Assembly (NCBI GenBank): GCA_011390565.1
Contig: JAABSC010000015.1
Location: 1 to 47,576 of the forward strand
Reading direction: 5' to 3'
Length of the DNA: 47,576 nt
DNA from: Thioalkalivibrio paradoxus
GTDB taxonomy: Bacteria > Pseudomonadota > Gammaproteobacteria > Ectothiorhodospirales > Ectothiorhodospiraceae
Of the stretch, positions 1 through 10,998 are shown one piece after another. Position 1 is the first letter of the stretch. Each line of letters begins with the position of its first letter. Position numbers and translations under genes: made by a program. The notes beneath the pieces are model-generated. The model did no database searches and was not told where the DNA came from. It saw only the letters and a list, made by a program, of their open reading frames with translations.

Positions 1-1
1 C

Positions 2-181
2 GACGGTTCGCACGAAGGCACCGGGATCGAGCCGATGGCCTTCACGGCACGCAAGAGTGGCGATGCGTGGCTCTGCATGTGCAAGCAGTCGAAAGGGCTT
101 CCGTTCTGCGACGGCCTGCACGCACAGGTGCCGGACTCGGCGGTCGGGACCGAGTTTGACCTCACGGAGCAGAATGCATAG
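2..181 (+). CDS. CDGSH iron-sulfur domain protein, C-terminal part (5' end outside window)
   Basis: This is the 3' end of a gene that begins before the window. The first base is the last base of a Cys codon, so the visible protein starts inside a first (C)DGSHEGTGIEP motif. A second motif, CMCKQSKGLPFCDGLH, follows about 35 residues later. Two CDGSH motifs in tandem are typical of the small bacterial CDGSH proteins, where each motif uses three Cys and one His to hold a 2Fe-2S cluster. The second motif has Leu in place of Ser (CDGLH) but keeps all cluster ligands. The family is cytosolic and thought to act in redox or electron transfer; the substrate or partner is not known. The gene ends in TAG 14 codons after the second motif. 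Confidence 0.85.
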   Translation, partial: DGSHEGTGIEPMAFTARKSGDAWLCMCKQSKGLPFCDGLHAQVPDSAVGTEFDLTEQNA

Positions 182-282
182 CCCGCCGGGCCTTCAGTTT
201 GGCGTACCATCGCGGCTTATGTAGCCATGAGCCGGGCCTGACCCATGTGGTGCGAGCAGCCACCACAGGCCTGGAAACAAAC

Positions 283-380
283 GAGCCACGGACGACACGG
301 ACAGACACGGAAATGTGGTTGAATCTGTCTTGTTTTCCGTGGTTTCCGTGTCCTTCCGTGGCTGCTCTTTCACGCTAACC
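283..380. repeat. CACGGA-type imperfect palindromic repeat, copy 1
   Basis: The left arm begins GAGCCACGGACGACACGGA and the right arm ends TTTCCGTGTCCTTCCGTGGCT (to about 362), so the unit can fold into a long imperfect hairpin built on repeated ACACGGA/TCCGTGT modules. A related copy lies at 9311-9400; the two share TTTCCGTGTCCTTCCGTGGC and a similar tail TTTC(A/C)CGCTAA. This copy sits in the 213 bases between the CDGSH gene and ygiQ, just upstream of the ygiQ start. It is a dispersed intergenic repeat; a role as terminator or mobile REP/MITE-like element is inference. Confidence 0.75.
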
Positions 381-394
381 GCGGTGCTTCGGCC

Positions 395-2565
<2,171 letters not shown>

Positions 2566-2569
<4 letters not shown>

Positions 2570-4374
2570 GGCACTCCCGAATCCGCGTGGCGCGCGGGAT
2601 TGACGAGCGAACTCAAGGCAGCCGGCAACGGCTCGGGCAAGCCGCAGATGCGATCGGCAAGCCAATGCCCGAGCAGGGGTGCGTAGAGAAGTCCGCGCGA
2701 CCCGTACCCCAGGTTCAACCAGGCCCCGTCTTGGTGCGACAGGCATCCGTGGGAATCGACAACGGGCAAGAACGGGCCGACGGCAGGCAATCGATCGGAA
2801 AACACGGCCCGTTCGCCGTACCAGGCGTCGGTGATTTCGGCGTGCACCAGGCCGCGGTCGACCCAGGACAGGTGCCTCAGATTATCGGTGTTGTCCTCCA
2901 CGCGGATTCCGTGCACCCCGCCATGGCGATAGGTTGCGCCGAGCCAGTGTTGGCCGTCGCGCTCCGGGAGGCAGTAGCCCTGGCCGGTCAGGGCGCGGGC
3001 TGCGGACATCGACAGGGAACCGGATACGCGGGTCATCTGTCCCCCGACCACAGCCGGTTGGGGTTGTCCACCCAGCCCAGCGGTTTGCGCCGCTCCCGTC
3101 GCGATGATCACGGTATCGAAGGATCGCGACCTGCCTGCGATGTCGCACACGGGGCCATCCGGTGTGACCCTCAGGCGATCGAGAGCCCTTCTCTCCAATG
3201 GCAGGTCGCGGGCCAGGTGCTCGCAGAACCGGCCGAGATCCAGACCCAGCGCATCGGGATAGAACAGGACCGGGTGGTCCACGCGACGTGAAAGCACGGA
3301 GAACAGATCTCCCGTGTCACGCGGATCGACCGTCAACAACCGGGTGAGTCGACGGGCCGCTTGTGCCGCGAGGCCACGGTGCTCGACACCCCGGGCCAGC
3401 AGCAGGCCCGGCACGGCGTCGGATCCGGTTCCCTGCACCAATGCCCTCGTGGCCCGAATGCCGGCCAGAGAGAGCGCGTTGCGTGCGGGTTCACCGGCAG
3501 TCAGGTGCGGGGTCAGCAGCGCGGCCGGGTTTCCCGACGCGCGACCACCGGGTCCCATCGGGTCGAATACCGTAACGGCGACGCCTCGATCCCGCAGGGC
3601 TGCCGCAACAGCGAGCCCTGCGATTCCCGCACCTGCGACAGCGGCGGTTCGCGGAGGTCGAGAGGAGGGTGTTTTCCCGCGAAACGTTCCCAGGCAACGT
3701 TCACGCTTACCGCCGAAACCGGAAACCTTCTGCACCGAGAAACCCACTTCCTCGAGGTCGCGGCGCACCTGACCCGAGGCGGTGAAGGTACCAAAGGTCG
3801 TTCCGTCCCTGGAAAGGCGGGCGACTTGACGGAACACAGCGAGGTTCCACATTTCCGGATTGCGGCTGGGAGCGAAGCCATCGAGGAACCAGGCATCGAC
3901 GGACCCACGGACCTGCGCCAAGGCTGGGGTGGCGTCTCCGTACACCAGGGTCAGCACCACCCGTTCTTCCGGGAAATGCAGCCGGTGCAGGCCGGTGACC
4001 GAGGGTGGATACTGCTCAAGCAGACGCCGTATGTCGTTCCGGGGAACGGCGAGGACGTGCAGACTTCGCGCCAGATCCGACGGCTTCAGGGGGTGCGCCT
4101 CGACGCTTAGATAGCTCAGGAAAGCACCGGGAGGTGCGTGCTGACGCCAGGCTTCGAGCGTCAGTGAGAAATTGAGGCCGGTGCCGAAGCCGGTTTCCCC
4201 GATACTGAAACGCTGCGCCGCGCGGAAACGCGCAGGAAGGTCATTCGCCTCGATGAAGACCGTATGGACTTCCCCGACCGGATCCCGTTCGCTGAAATAG
4301 ACATCGCCGTACGCGAGCGAACGTGGCCGGTCCTGTTCCCAGCTCAGCTGTGCCGGAGCGAGGGCGGTCGGCAT
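2566..4374 (-). CDS. mnmC: Bifunctional tRNA wobble-uridine enzyme MnmC
   Basis: MnmC finishes the mnm5s2U34 modification of tRNA. Its C-terminal FAD domain removes the carboxymethyl group from cmnm5U, and its N-terminal domain methylates nm5U with SAM. Both parts are visible: the DUF752/methyltransferase half with [11 protein letters not shown] and [15 protein letters not shown], and the oxidase half opening with the Rossmann motif [27 protein letters not shown]. The length (602 residues) is close to the E. coli protein. I place the start at [12 protein letters not shown] because this aligns with the family N-terminus; an ATG 12 codons upstream (4410) is possible and neither has a convincing ribosome-binding site. 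It follows the M23 peptidase closely on the same strand. MnmA, which thiolates the same uridine, is also in this window but far away. Confidence 0.93.
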
Positions 4375-4425
4375 CAGGCCGGGATGCGGAAACCCGCGTT
4401 CGCCCTGCATGCCCCGGGTGACGGG

Positions 4426-5892
4426 TCAGAGCCCCAGGCTGGAAGAGGGCCGCATCGCAATCTGCCGGGAAGTTCCGGTATTGCGCAGTTCTGCAATGAC
4501 GGCGCGCGATGCGAGCTGGAATTCCCGCAGATCGTCTCCGGATAGAAGCTCGGTGGTGGGCAGTTCGGCACGCATCGGATCCACCGCCCGACCCTCGACG
4601 AGAAGTTCATAATGAAGGTGTGGGCCGGTGGTGCGCCCGGACTTTCCGGAGAGCGCAATCCGGTCGCCGCGCTGAACGCTCTGGCCGGTCTTGACCTTGG
4701 ATTCCTGAAGGTGCAGGTAGCGGGTGGCGTAGCCCTGTCCGTGGTCGATTTCGATGTACCGTCCCGCATGCGTGTGATTCCCAACGAGGGTGACGATCCC
4801 ATCGGCCGGAGCCTGTACCGGCGTCCCTGGCGGCATCTGGAAATCGGTGCCCTGATGCGGTGCGATCCGGCCGGTGACGGGATGGCGGCGCCCCAGGTTG
4901 TAGCCTGAAGTAACGCGGAATTCACCCGCGAACGGCTTGCGGTCGAACGGTGGTAGCAGGCTGCGACCCTCGGGGGTGTAGAAGCGGCCGTTGGCATGAC
5001 GGATGCCGGTCGTCTGCAGCGAGCGTCCACGGTGTTCGAAGGCCAGGAGACGAACGGCATGGGGAATGTCGTCTCCGACGAGCGTCTCCTGCTCGATCAG
5101 CACGGTGAACCGGTCTCCGGCCCCTGCCTTTTCCTGCACGGGCAGATGGCGATCCAGCAAGCGAGCGAGCGCCCGGGCATCCGGGGCCGACAGCGTTCCG
5201 TAGTGTCCCAGGGCTGTGGCCAGATCGCTCTGGATGCGACCCGTGACCACCCGATGCGTGAACGTGCGTTCGCCCTTGATCTCTTTCAGCGTGAAGCCGT
5301 TTCCGTCAGCGGCACGACGCCACTCGTGCCCGACCGAACGATCGGACCAGAGCCTGAGGCGTTCGAGGTCGCCACTCGCGTCGCGCAGCCATTCGACCTG
5401 CTGGCCCGGATCGACCTGATTCAGTAAAGCCGCGCCTTCGGATTCCGCCAGTAATTCCCAGAGGGTGGACAGCGGCATGCCCCACTGACTGCGCCAGAGA
5501 GCAGCGAGATGCTCGCCGGTTTGCAGAGTATGCTGAGACCAGTGAAGCTCGCTGTGCTCCTCGCGCGGTCCATCGAGTTCGTAAAGCCCGTACGAGGTGA
5601 AAGCGGTTCCATCGTTCCGGGTTTCCAGCGGATCACGGCTGCCGAGCATCCAGCCCACCCGCTTCGCAAGGAATCCTTCTGCCGCATGGCGCACTCCCGA
5701 TCTCGGCTCGTCCCCGGAAAGCACCAGTGGGCGTGGGAGGCACGAACGCCCAACGAAGAAGGCGACTTCATCGAAGTGGACCGGCTCGCCGGAAAAACGC
5801 TGCTCATTCTGGAAGTAGCTTGAAGCCGTAATGGCTGAAGCGCTTGCAGCCGCAAAAAATACTAATGGAAACAGCGACTTATATGCCGGCAT
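4426..5892 (-). CDS. M23 peptidase, MepM-like murein DD-endopeptidase
   Basis: The 488-residue protein has a hydrophobic N-terminus (residues 6-22) that reads as a signal peptide or signal anchor, a LysM/OapA-like segment (about 118-150, LQTGEHLAALW...LSTLWELL), and a C-terminal LytM/M23 domain (about 320-440). The zinc-site motifs are intact: HxxxD at His346/Asp350 (HQGTDF) and HxH at His425/His427 (GPHLHYE). Proteins of this layout act in the periplasm, cutting peptide cross-links in peptidoglycan to allow wall growth. The length and layout resemble E. coli MepM, but orthology is not certain, so no symbol is given. A short stretch AGG lies 6 bases before the start and a promoter-like pair lies just upstream at 5920-5948. 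mnmC follows on the same strand. Confidence 0.9.
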   Translation of the reverse strand: MPAYKSLFPLVFFAAASASAITASSYFQNEQRFSGEPVHFDEVAFFVGRSCLPRPLVLSGDEPRSGVRHAAEGFLAKRVGWMLGSRDPLETRNDGTAFTSYGLYELDGPREEHSELHWSQHTLQTGEHLAALWRSQWGMPLSTLWELLAESEGAALLNQVDPGQQVEWLRDASGDLERLRLWSDRSVGHEWRRAADGNGFTLKEIKGERTFTHRVVTGRIQSDLATALGHYGTLSAPDARALARLLDRHLPVQEKAGAGDRFTVLIEQETLVGDDIPHAVRLLAFEHRGRSLQTTGIRHANGRFYTPEGRSLLPPFDRKPFAGEFRVTSGYNLGRRHPVTGRIAPHQGTDFQMPPGTPVQAPADGIVTLVGNHTHAGRYIEIDHGQGYATRYLHLQESKVKTGQSVQRGDRIALSGKSGRTTGPHLHYELLVEGRAVDPMRAELPTTELLSGDDLREFQLASRAVIAELRNTGTSRQIAMRPSSSLGL

Positions 5893-5919
5893 AGAAACCT
5901 GCGCGTGCGTAGTTGCGAC

Positions 5920-5948
5920 TTTATACCATCAATTGTCCAGCGATTGAA
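5920..5948 (-). promoter_or_regulatory. Candidate sigma-70 promoter for the M23 peptidase gene
   Basis: On the minus strand a -10 box TATAAA (5920-5925) lies 17 bases from a -35-like TTCAAT (5943-5948). The -10 matches 5 of 6 consensus bases and the -35 matches 3 of 6. The predicted transcript start is about 20 bases before the ATG at 5892. The region is unusually AT-rich for this chromosome. Confidence 0.45.
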
Positions 5949-6004
5949 CCCTTTTGGGCCGGGTGAGTCTGAGCGCCGGCGCGGGTGCAAGCGGATTCCG
6001 GGTG

Positions 6005-6787
6005 TCAGCTCCGCACCCCGATACCTCGGTTCAGGATCACCAATGCGAAAACATACAAGGCTCCGATAAAGCCCAGGATGATCAGATACGAGACGGTGAG
6101 CGAAAGGTCCGACGTCCCGAGCAATCCGTACCGGAATGCATCGACCATGTACAGGATCGGGTTCAGCTTGGATACGTCCTGCCAGAACCCCGGGAGCAAC
6201 GAAACCGAGTAGAACACTCCGCCCAGATAGGTGAGGGGTGTCAGTACGAACGTCGGCATGATCGAGATCTCGTCGAAACTGCGCGCGAACACGCCGTTGA
6301 TCAACCCGGCAAGTGAAAAGAGAATCGACGTCAGAATCACCACTGAAAGCGCGACCGGCAGGTTGTGCACAGCCAGCGGACTGAAAAACAGCGAGACGAG
6401 CGTCACCCCCAGTCCGACGGCGAGCCCGCGGGCCACGCCGCCCCCGATAAATCCGAGGATGATCAGGCTGTTGGGGACCGGCGAGACCATCAATTCCTCG
6501 ATATGACGCTGGAACTTCGAACTGAAGAACGAGGACACGACGTTCGAGTAGCTGTTGGTGATCACCGCCAGCATGATCAACCCGGGTACGATGAAATCCA
6601 TGTACCTGTATCCGTCCATGTCTCCGATGCGGGACCCGATCAGACCCCCGAAGATGATGAAATACAACGCGGTCGTGACCATCGGGGGCAACAGGGTCTG
6701 CACCCAGATCCGGCTGAAACGCAACACCTCCTTTGCGACGATGGTGCGCAGTGCCGTCCAGTACTCTTGCAGATGAAACGGCCTCAT
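6005..6787 (-). CDS. yadH: ABC-2 type exporter permease YadH
   Basis: A 260-residue inner-membrane permease with about six hydrophobic helices, for example FIVPGLIMLAVITNSYSNVVSSFF, VALSVVILTSILFSLAGLING and LIILGFIGALYVFALVIL. The sequence MPTFVLTPLTYLGGVFYS, before the last helices, is characteristic of the ABC-2 family. It is translationally coupled to the ATPase gene upstream: its ATG overlaps the yadG stop as ATGA at 6784-6787. Together the pair would form an exporter. YadGH-type transporters have no firmly established substrate, and nothing next to these genes suggests one. Family assignment is strong; the symbol follows the E. coli pair by similarity. Confidence 0.88.
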   Translation of the reverse strand: MRPFHLQEYWTALRTIVAKEVLRFSRIWVQTLLPPMVTTALYFIIFGGLIGSRIGDMDGYRYMDFIVPGLIMLAVITNSYSNVVSSFFSSKFQRHIEELMVSPVPNSLIILGFIGGGVARGLAVGLGVTLVSLFFSPLAVHNLPVALSVVILTSILFSLAGLINGVFARSFDEISIMPTFVLTPLTYLGGVFYSVSLLPGFWQDVSKLNPILYMVDAFRYGLLGTSDLSLTVSYLIILGFIGALYVFALVILNRGIGVRS

Positions 6788-7734
6788 GAAGCCGCCCGCA
6801 ATCCTTTCCCATGCTCGCCATCGAGCTGGGTCATGCGAATGAACAACTCCTCCAGCCGATTGGATTTGTTTCGCATGCTGTGAATCTGTATGCCCTCTTT
6901 ATCAAGTAGATGGAATAGGGTGTTGATGTTCTGTCCACGATGGATATCGGCCTCCAGCGTCAGGGGGTCCAGAGCCCGCAACGCGATATCCGGATGATTG
7001 GGAATACGTTGCGGGGCTTCGCGCAGGTCGAGCACGAAGGTTTCGGTGTCGAGCTGGGCGAGCAATGCCTTCATGGTGGTGTTTTCAACGATGCGCCCGT
7101 GATCGATGATGGCGATGTTGCGGCACAGCTTTTCGGCTTCCTCGAGATAGTGCGTGGTCAGAATGATGCTGCGCCCGTCGCAGTTGATGTGCTGGAGGAA
7201 CTCCCACATGGAGCGACGCAGTTCGATATCCACGCCGGCTGTGGGCTCGTCCAGAATCAGGAGTCGCGGCTCGTGCACCAGCGCTCGGGCGATCATCAGC
7301 CTGCGCTTCATGCCTCCGGAAAGGGTCCTGGCCATTTCCTTGCGCTTTTCCCAGAGCCCCAGTTCCTCGAGATAACGCTGCGCACGCCGCCAGGCATCAC
7401 GCCGCGGGATTCCGTAATACCCCGCCTGGTTCACCACGATCTCGCCGACGGGCTCGAAGGTATTGAAGTTGAACTCCTGAGGTACGATCCCGATGTTCCG
7501 TTTGACTTCCTGGAGTTCGCGGTCGAGGTCGAACCCGAACACGCGAACCTGCCCGGCGCTCTTGTTCACCAGCGACGTGATGATGCCGATGATGGTTGAT
7601 TTGCCCGCTCCGTTGGGCCCCAGCAGCGCGAAGAAGCTACCCTCCTCGACCGTGAGGTCGATCCCTTTCAGGGCTTCGACCCCGTTCCCGTAGGTTTTTC
7701 GCAGGCCACGGATTTCCAGCGCGGCATCGGTCAT
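6784..7734 (-). CDS. yadG: ABC exporter ATP-binding protein YadG
   Basis: A 316-residue ATPase of the ABC-2 exporter type. It carries the Walker A motif GPNGAGKST (about residues 39-47), the Q-loop region VPQEFNFN, the ABC signature LSGGMKRRL, Walker B with LLILDEPTAGVD, and the switch His in TTHYLEEAE. About 75 residues follow the ATPase core, as usual for this group. The start is preceded by AAGGA on the minus strand. It is the first gene of a two-gene unit with yadH, and is transcribed divergently from the M17 aminopeptidase gene. Confidence 0.9.
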   Translation of the reverse strand: MTDAALEIRGLRKTYGNGVEALKGIDLTVEEGSFFALLGPNGAGKSTIIGIITSLVNKSAGQVRVFGFDLDRELQEVKRNIGIVPQEFNFNTFEPVGEIVVNQAGYYGIPRRDAWRRAQRYLEELGLWEKRKEMARTLSGGMKRRLMIARALVHEPRLLILDEPTAGVDIELRRSMWEFLQHINCDGRSIILTTHYLEEAEKLCRNIAIIDHGRIVENTTMKALLAQLDTETFVLDLREAPQRIPNHPDIALRALDPLTLEADIHRGQNINTLFHLLDKEGIQIHSMRNKSNRLEELFIRMTQLDGEHGKGLRAAS

Positions 7735-7863
7735 TCGGTAATCCTTTTCCTTTTGGGGAGCCAGCCCCCGGAATGGTTCGTGACGGTATCATGACGGGGA
7801 AGATACGACAGCCTCAGAGACGCACCAGCATCCCGTTTCAATCCCAAGCGCCCAGGAGCCCGC

Positions 7864-9240
7864 GTGAGCAACGCCTTCATCGAACAGCCCGAACGGTCCG
7901 TACCGCTGATTCCCGTGACCGAGGAAACCCTGGAGGACGTGCTGGCCTCCCGGCCAGAGCGTTGGCGCAACTGGTCTCGGGAACGCGGGTTCACCGCGAA
8001 GCCCGATCGGTTCCTGTGCATCCCTTCCGCTGACGGACACACGGAGGCGGTATTGATCGCTTATGACCCGGGGCAGGTCCTGTGGATGCTGGCGAGTGCG
8101 GCCCGAAGGCTGGAGGCGGGCGCGTACCATCTGGAAACAGGCGGACTCGACGAAGCGCTGTGGTTGCCTGCGACCGTGGGCTGGGGTCTGGGCGGGTACC
8201 GGTACGAACGCTACCGCAAGGCCGAGCGGGTGTTGCCGAGGCTCGTCTGGCCGCCCGGGGTGGATCGCGCGCGGGTCGTGGCTCTGGTCTCGGCCCATGA
8301 GTTGGTGCGCGACCTGATCAATACGCCCGCGATGGACCTGATGCCCGAGGATCTCGCACAGACGGTCGCCGCGATCGCGTCGGAGTTCGACGCCGCTGTC
8401 GAGATCCGCGAGGGGGCCTCCATTGCGCTCGATTATCCCTGTGTCCATGCCGTTGGCGACGCCAGCGCGCACGCGCCCCAGGTGATCGAATTGACCTGGG
8501 GCGAGGCCGCACACGCGCATCTGGTGCTGGTGGGCAAGGGCGTCTGTTTCGACTCGGGGGGATTGAATCTCAAGCCCGGCAACAGCATGCGCCTGATGAA
8601 AAAGGATATGGGCGGTGCCGCCATCGCGCTGGGCCTCGCGCAGGCGATCATGGCGCTGAAGCTTCCCCTGCGGCTCACCCTGTTGCTGGGTGCGGTGGAG
8701 AACGCCGTGGGTTCGCGCGCCTTTCGTCCAGGCGACGTGCTCACGGCCCGCAACGGCAAGACCGTCGAGATCGACAATACGGACGCCGAAGGGCGGCTGG
8801 TTCTGGCCGACCTGCTGGTCCGCGCCGGCGAACTGAAGCCGGATCTGGTCATCGATTTTGCGACGCTTACCGGAGCGGCGCGGGTGGCTGTGGGTACCGA
8901 GATCAGCGCCTTTTTCTCGACCGACCCGGCGATCTCGGAGGCCCTGAAGGAACCGGGCACGCGTTGGGACGACCCCGTGTGGGGACTGCCCCTGCATCAG
9001 CCCTATCGTCATCTGCTGAAGAGCGACCTGGCGGATATCGTGAACAGCAGTTCGGGCGGCTACGCGGGCGCGATCACAGCGGCGCTGTTTCTGCAGGAGT
9101 TCGTCCCGGAAGAGGTTTCCTGGCTGCATTTCGACGTAATGGCCTGGAACACCCGGACCCGACCGGGACGACCCAAAGGCGGCGAGGCGATGGGCCTGCG
9201 CACCTTGCTCGACTTTCTGGAGGCGCGTTATCGGCCGTAA
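7864..9240 (+). CDS. M17 (leucyl aminopeptidase) family metallopeptidase
   Basis: The 458-residue product is a cytosolic M17 aminopeptidase, which removes N-terminal residues from peptides with a two-metal site. The metal-binding stretches are present: VGKGVCFDSGGLNLKPG (Lys and Asp ligands), KKDMGGAA, and the family signature NTDAEGRLVLADLL. The final signature SSSGGYAGAITAALFLQEF is also intact. The N-terminal domain is shorter than in PepA (about 500 residues), so it is closer to the PepB-like branch. The start is a GTG at 7864; no strong ribosome-binding site is visible. It stands alone, divergent from yadGH and convergent with glutamate dehydrogenase, with a palindromic repeat between their ends. 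Confidence 0.9.
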   Translation: MSNAFIEQPERSVPLIPVTEETLEDVLASRPERWRNWSRERGFTAKPDRFLCIPSADGHTEAVLIAYDPGQVLWMLASAARRLEAGAYHLETGGLDEALWLPATVGWGLGGYRYERYRKAERVLPRLVWPPGVDRARVVALVSAHELVRDLINTPAMDLMPEDLAQTVAAIASEFDAAVEIREGASIALDYPCVHAVGDASAHAPQVIELTWGEAAHAHLVLVGKGVCFDSGGLNLKPGNSMRLMKKDMGGAAIALGLAQAIMALKLPLRLTLLLGAVENAVGSRAFRPGDVLTARNGKTVEIDNTDAEGRLVLADLLVRAGELKPDLVIDFATLTGAARVAVGTEISAFFSTDPAISEALKEPGTRWDDPVWGLPLHQPYRHLLKSDLADIVNSSSGGYAGAITAALFLQEFVPEEVSWLHFDVMAWNTRTRPGRPKGGEAMGLRTLLDFLEARYRP

Positions 9241-9310
9241 TGTCCCGGGTTTCGCCGCCGGATCGCGGCTAACGGTCATGCCACTGCGCTACCCCTGACG
9301 ATGAAAAGGT

Positions 9311-9400
9311 GAGCCACGGAAGAACACGGAAAATACTGAAAATTTAAGCCCGTTTCCGTGCGTTTCCGTGTCCTTCCGTGGCTGTATTTTCCCGCTAAGC
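9311..9400. repeat. CACGGA-type imperfect palindromic repeat, copy 2
   Basis: The left arm GAGCCACGGAAGAACACGGA and the right arm TTTCCGTGTCCTTCCGTGGC are inverted repeats separated by an AT-rich centre. The unit matches copy 1 at 283-380 in both arms and in the tail. It fills the gap between two convergent genes and its tail overlaps the stop of the glutamate dehydrogenase gene (9395-9397), so a transcript from either side would fold into a long hairpin here. Acting as a two-way terminator is plausible but inferred. Confidence 0.75.
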
Positions 9401-10816
9401 CAGATCCATGCGGGCGCGCAGCACCTTGCGCAGCGCGATCAGATAGGCTGCGGTGCGGTAGTCCAGAGGCGTTCCGTTGCTCTCCACTTCGCGGGTTTCG
9501 CGGATCTCCTGGAACGCAAGACGCATGGTGTCGTCCAGGGCAGAGCGCACGAGATCAATCTCCTTGGTGCCCCGGGTCAGGGAGTCCCGAAGCCAGTCAG
9601 GAGTGGTCTGGTTGGTCATCATTTCGATCGCCGAGACGATGTGCTGACCCCGTGTGGCTTCGTGGCGACGTTGCAACCGACCCATGCGCACGTGGGCGAT
9701 GTTACGGAGCCACTCGAAGTAAGAAACGACCACGCCGCCAGCGTTGACGAAAACATCCGGCAGGATCGTGATCCCGCGTGCGCCGAGGATCCGGTCGGCC
9801 TCCCAGGTACAGGGTCCGTTCGCGGCCTCGACCACCAGGCGCGCCTGGATGCGCCCGGCATTTTCCTCATGAATGACACCCTCGAGTGCGGCCGGGATCA
9901 GCACGTCGCACTCGGCTTCCAGCAGCTGCGCGCCGTTGCGTTCGTACTGGACGCCGGGGAAGCCCTCGACTCCTCCCGTGCGCAGCATGTAGGCGTGGAC
10001 CGCCTCGATATCGAGACCCTTCTCGTCAAAGAGCGCTCCATCCCGTTCGATGACCGCAATGATCCGGGGGCCGTCCTTCTGCTGCAGCAGATGACCGAGG
10101 TGGTACCCCACGTTACCGAGCCCCTGCAGGATCACGCGCTGGTCGGACAACGGGCCCTCAAGACCCGCTTCGCGAACGGCGTCGGGCTCGTTGAAAAAGG
10201 CATCGATTGCGTATTTGACGCCGCGGCCCGTGGCCTCGAGCCGGCCCGGGATGCCGCCGAGCTCGACGGGTTTGCCGGTGACACAGGCGATGTGATTGAT
10301 GTCTTCTGGATGGAGATCCCGGTAACTCTCCAGGATCCAGCCCATTTCGCGCTGCGATGTGCCCATATCGGGTGCGGGGACGTTTTCCGCCGGGCTGATG
10401 TACCCGCGCCGGATCAATTCGCGCGCGAAACGGCGGGTGATCCGTTCGAGGTGAGGCTCGTTGTACCGCCTTGGATCGATTCGCAGCCCGCCTTTGGAGC
10501 CACCAAAGGGAACGTCGACCACCGCACATTTGTAGGTCATGAGCGCCGCCAGGGCCTCGGCATGATCCTGCCCCATGTCGGGGGAGTAACGAAGACCTCC
10601 CTTCACCGGCAGGCGGTGGGTGGAATGCACCGCGCGCCACCCTGTGAACACTTCGATACGGCCGTCCAGGCGAACCGGAAAGCTCACCTGGATCACCGAG
10701 TCACAGCGCTTCAGTGCATCGCCCGTGCCGTCGGGAAGATCCAAAAGGGCGAGCGCGCGATCGACCATCCGTCCCACGCTGGTCCGAAAGCCAGTGTGTG
10801 CGGTCGAAGAGGCCAT
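9395..10816 (-). CDS. Glu/Leu/Phe/Val-type glutamate dehydrogenase
   Basis: A 473-residue dehydrogenase that interconverts glutamate and 2-oxoglutarate plus ammonia. The active-site regions are clear: LPVKGGLRYSP, MTYKCAVVDVPFGGSKGG with the catalytic Lys region, and PAPDMGT. The nucleotide-binding fold carries VILQGLGNVGYHLGHLL, a GxGxxG-type motif. The start is the ATG at 10816 because AGGAG lies about 8 bases before it; an upstream in-frame ATG (10912) would add 32 residues unlike the family. The family is hexameric and cytosolic. Whether it uses NAD or NADP cannot be read safely. It is convergent with the M17 peptidase gene and divergent from dusA. Having both this enzyme and glutamate synthase (gltBD) gives two routes for nitrogen at the glutamate node. 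Confidence 0.92.
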   Translation of the reverse strand: MASSTAHTGFRTSVGRMVDRALALLDLPDGTGDALKRCDSVIQVSFPVRLDGRIEVFTGWRAVHSTHRLPVKGGLRYSPDMGQDHAEALAALMTYKCAVVDVPFGGSKGGLRIDPRRYNEPHLERITRRFARELIRRGYISPAENVPAPDMGTSQREMGWILESYRDLHPEDINHIACVTGKPVELGGIPGRLEATGRGVKYAIDAFFNEPDAVREAGLEGPLSDQRVILQGLGNVGYHLGHLLQQKDGPRIIAVIERDGALFDEKGLDIEAVHAYMLRTGGVEGFPGVQYERNGAQLLEAECDVLIPAALEGVIHEENAGRIQARLVVEAANGPCTWEADRILGARGITILPDVFVNAGGVVVSYFEWLRNIAHVRMGRLQRRHEATRGQHIVSAIEMMTNQTTPDWLRDSLTRGTKEIDLVRSALDDTMRLAFQEIRETREVESNGTPLDYRTAAYLIALRKVLRARMDLA

Positions 10817-10998
10817 GACGTGAACTCCTGGTACGTGGGTTGCCTGCAATACCCCGGCTTCGGTCCGGGCGGATTCCAGAGACCCTTTTCCTCGAGCATA
10901 GCATTCGTCCAAGGGGGATGCGGAGCGCCTGCCGCAATTCGAATATCATGCGCCGAGCGCAGCCCGATCAGACCTGCGCGACAGGGAAAGGAACCGGG